The translations under genes and the position numbers were made by a program. From Saprospiraceae bacterium (GTDB taxonomy: Bacteria > Bacteroidota > Bacteroidia > Chitinophagales > Saprospiraceae), in assembly GCA_013001595.1 (NCBI GenBank), contig JABDMH010000043.1, positions 1 to 64,000 of the forward strand: a stretch of DNA of 64,000 nt, given 5' to 3'. The notes under the pieces were generated by a model that saw only the letters and a program-made list of their open reading frames with translations, had not been told where the DNA came from and did no database searches. Below, piece after piece: positions 62,506 through 64,000 of the stretch; position 1 is the stretch's first letter; each line of letters begins with the position of its first letter.

Positions 62506-63986
62506 CTAGTGTTGAGCACAGGGCAGCAGATCTAGCACGAATGAGAAGTTGGGTAACACCTCAAAATCTGGTAGGAGGTTGATTTCCTGTTCAGCCCTAA
62601 ATACCACATTCGCCTGATTGATGGATGCATCAGCATAGATGACTGAAGCATCGTCATATATTTGCCCCACGACTGGATCTTGAATCTTTAAGATTTGAGT
62701 TCCACCGTCATTCGCACCAGCATCACCTTCATAGCATCCGATGTCATAGGTCAATGCTCCTGGTTGAGACATTTTTTCGAGATCATCCAACACTATAGAG
62801 CTCACCAAACTTGTGCCCATATCGGTGGCTTGGGATGTATTGGCGAGGTGAAAATCCTGAGCAGCATAGTTGACGAAAATCTGTGCAACCGGATCTGCCA
62901 CTTTTGAATGTGCATCCTGCCCAGTCTGAGACTGCCACTGAGCAAGTGTAATGACATTTCCTGGATTGTCGTCCATTCTATTCGTCACATCCGACACGAT
63001 GTTATAGTCGCTGAGAAAATTATTGGTCGAGGTAGTAGCAATTGCTCCCCTAGAGGCATGCTCAGTCAAAATAATATTATTGTATACCTCTGCACCGTCA
63101 TGAGATCCATTAATAAAAAGTATGCCCCAACGACCGTCATCCGGTACAATGATCGTATTGTTGAAAATCCTGGCTCCAGTACTAGATACCGCCCCATCAA
63201 TCTGAAATAGTGCTATGCCCTGAGCCATGTGATTGCTGTAAATGAGATTATTAAATACTTGCGCATTTATAATTCCGTCCATGTTGATGCCAGCAGCCTG
63301 ATTATTGTCATACAGCACATTTCCATAAATCATAAAATCCTCGCTGATGCCATCTCCAACAGCACTTAAATCTGCATTACAGTGAATGCCATTCGCATTG
63401 TTGTCATGACAGATATTGTATCTGATAATGGTGCGATCGGAGCTGTTGGACAAATAAATACCATGCTCATCAATCGAATTTGAACAGACAATGTATTCAA
63501 TTAAAACATCGTGTATGAAGGCTGTGAATATTCCCCGCTCGGCATTATTTCTTGTTGTACAACGTCGCACCACACAATGATCGGCCAACACCAAACGAAT
63601 GCCATTTCCGCTGCTTGGCATATTGTTACTGGTAAAACCTTCAATTACATTGTAGTCCACATTTTCTATGTTGATGCCGTCATCACGTACTCCAGCGGAA
63701 CCAGTGATGATGCAATTGTTTCCCAGAGCTTTGAAGACTATCGGTTGACCGGCAATACCTGAGGCGGACCGGTTATCAAATCCAATATGACTTCCATCGG
63801 CAACGAAGACCGTATCTCCGGCGGTTAACATCTCCTCATCGATCGGATATTGAATGGTGGCGAAAGCAGTCGCTAAAGTCAAGCCATTGCTGGAGTTGCT
63901 GCCAGAAGTTGATACAAAATAATTGTACTGAATAAGCTAGATGTGCATGATGTTAGAAAAAGGAGGTAGACAAATCTAGACTTCAT
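62506..63986 (-). CDS. Secreted right-handed beta-helix protein; signal peptide out of frame
   Basis: The body (458 codons, down from about 63882) is a parallel beta-helix: TLATAFATIQYPID, AGDTVFVADGSHIGFDN, then repeats such as VDYNVIEGFTSNNM, IRYNICHDNNANGI, MIYGNVLYDNNQAAGI and IFNNTIIVPDDGRW, and an IGCYEGDAG close. The C-terminus (VVFRAEQEINLLPDFEVLP) resembles the beta module that precedes sorting domains, but no sorting domain follows. The upstream ATG at 63986 encodes a signal peptide (FVYLLFLTSCTSSLFS) in another frame. The body frame extends upstream through YNYFVSTSGSNSSNG, until a TAG at 63937-63939. One missing base near 63927-63932 would join them. Confidence 0.8.
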
Positions 63987-64000
63987 ATCTCAATTTCTGG

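Noticed and set aside
1-64000. tRNA, rRNA, riboswitch and CRISPR features
   Set aside because: I looked in the intergenic regions and saw none that I could support.

Overview
The window comes from a Bacteroidota genome, most likely a Saprospirales-type or related free-living gliding lineage. It has type IX secretion (T9SS) sorting domains of both kinds, a PorP/SprF protein, SprB-like repeats, STN/carboxypeptidase-like TonB receptor architecture, many Ala-Gln signal peptide ends and weak Shine-Dalgarno use. I saw no tRNA, rRNA or CRISPR array.

Layout. 1-7.4 kb: 3' part of a giant T9SS type B repeat protein, a PorP/SprF protein, and an OmpA-type protein with propeller and SprB repeats on the other strand. 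7.6-12.3 kb: penicillin-binding protein 1A, then a cyclic-nucleotide-binding/thioredoxin-reductase-like gene split by one in-frame TAA, next to a UBP zinc finger gene. 12.4-17.7 kb: a phosphodiesterase lipoprotein, a T9SS beta-helix protein, a Tat-exported enolase-superfamily enzyme and a ThuA protein. 18.2-25.0 kb: a light/DNA-repair island with a ModF-like ABC protein facing a photolyase-DUF2256-flavin reductase operon, followed by an SDR/DUF2867 gene and a DEAD-box helicase. 25.2-30.1 kb: a type I secretion-like ABC/HlyD/TolC operon with degenerate ATPase motifs and a small CutA-like protein. 30.2-32.0 kb: a decayed IS3-family element abutting a broken lipoprotein gene. 32-37 kb: an RluA pseudouridine synthase and an IorAB-type molybdenum hydroxylase.

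The centrepiece is 37-54 kb, transcribed leftward: a locus for D-apiose, the branched sugar of pectic rhamnogalacturonan II and apiogalacturonan. It has a GH140-type apiosidase, a Gfo/Idh/MocA dehydrogenase (ApsD-like), an apionate lactonase (ApnL-like), an oxidoisomerase (ApnO-like), a DUF1537 kinase (OiaK-like), a RuBisCO-like protein (OiaT/OiaX type), a TIM-barrel protein that may be OiaC-like, and a ribose-type ABC importer. Upstream lies a TonB receptor gene coupled to an Nramp-like transporter. That receptor gene is broken by a 159-bp palindromic MITE-like insertion and apparently by a 3' frameshift, so outer-membrane uptake may be lost here or served by another receptor.

55-64 kb: MscS channel, thioredoxin-fold protein, aminotransferase, then a sulfatase, a large secreted protein of unrecognised family and a second beta-helix protein whose signal peptide is out of frame. 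Several genes carry single lesions (stop codons, 1-nt shifts), so part of the apparent decay may be assembly error; the MITE and the IS element are real structure. All assignments come from reading the sequence; no database search was run.
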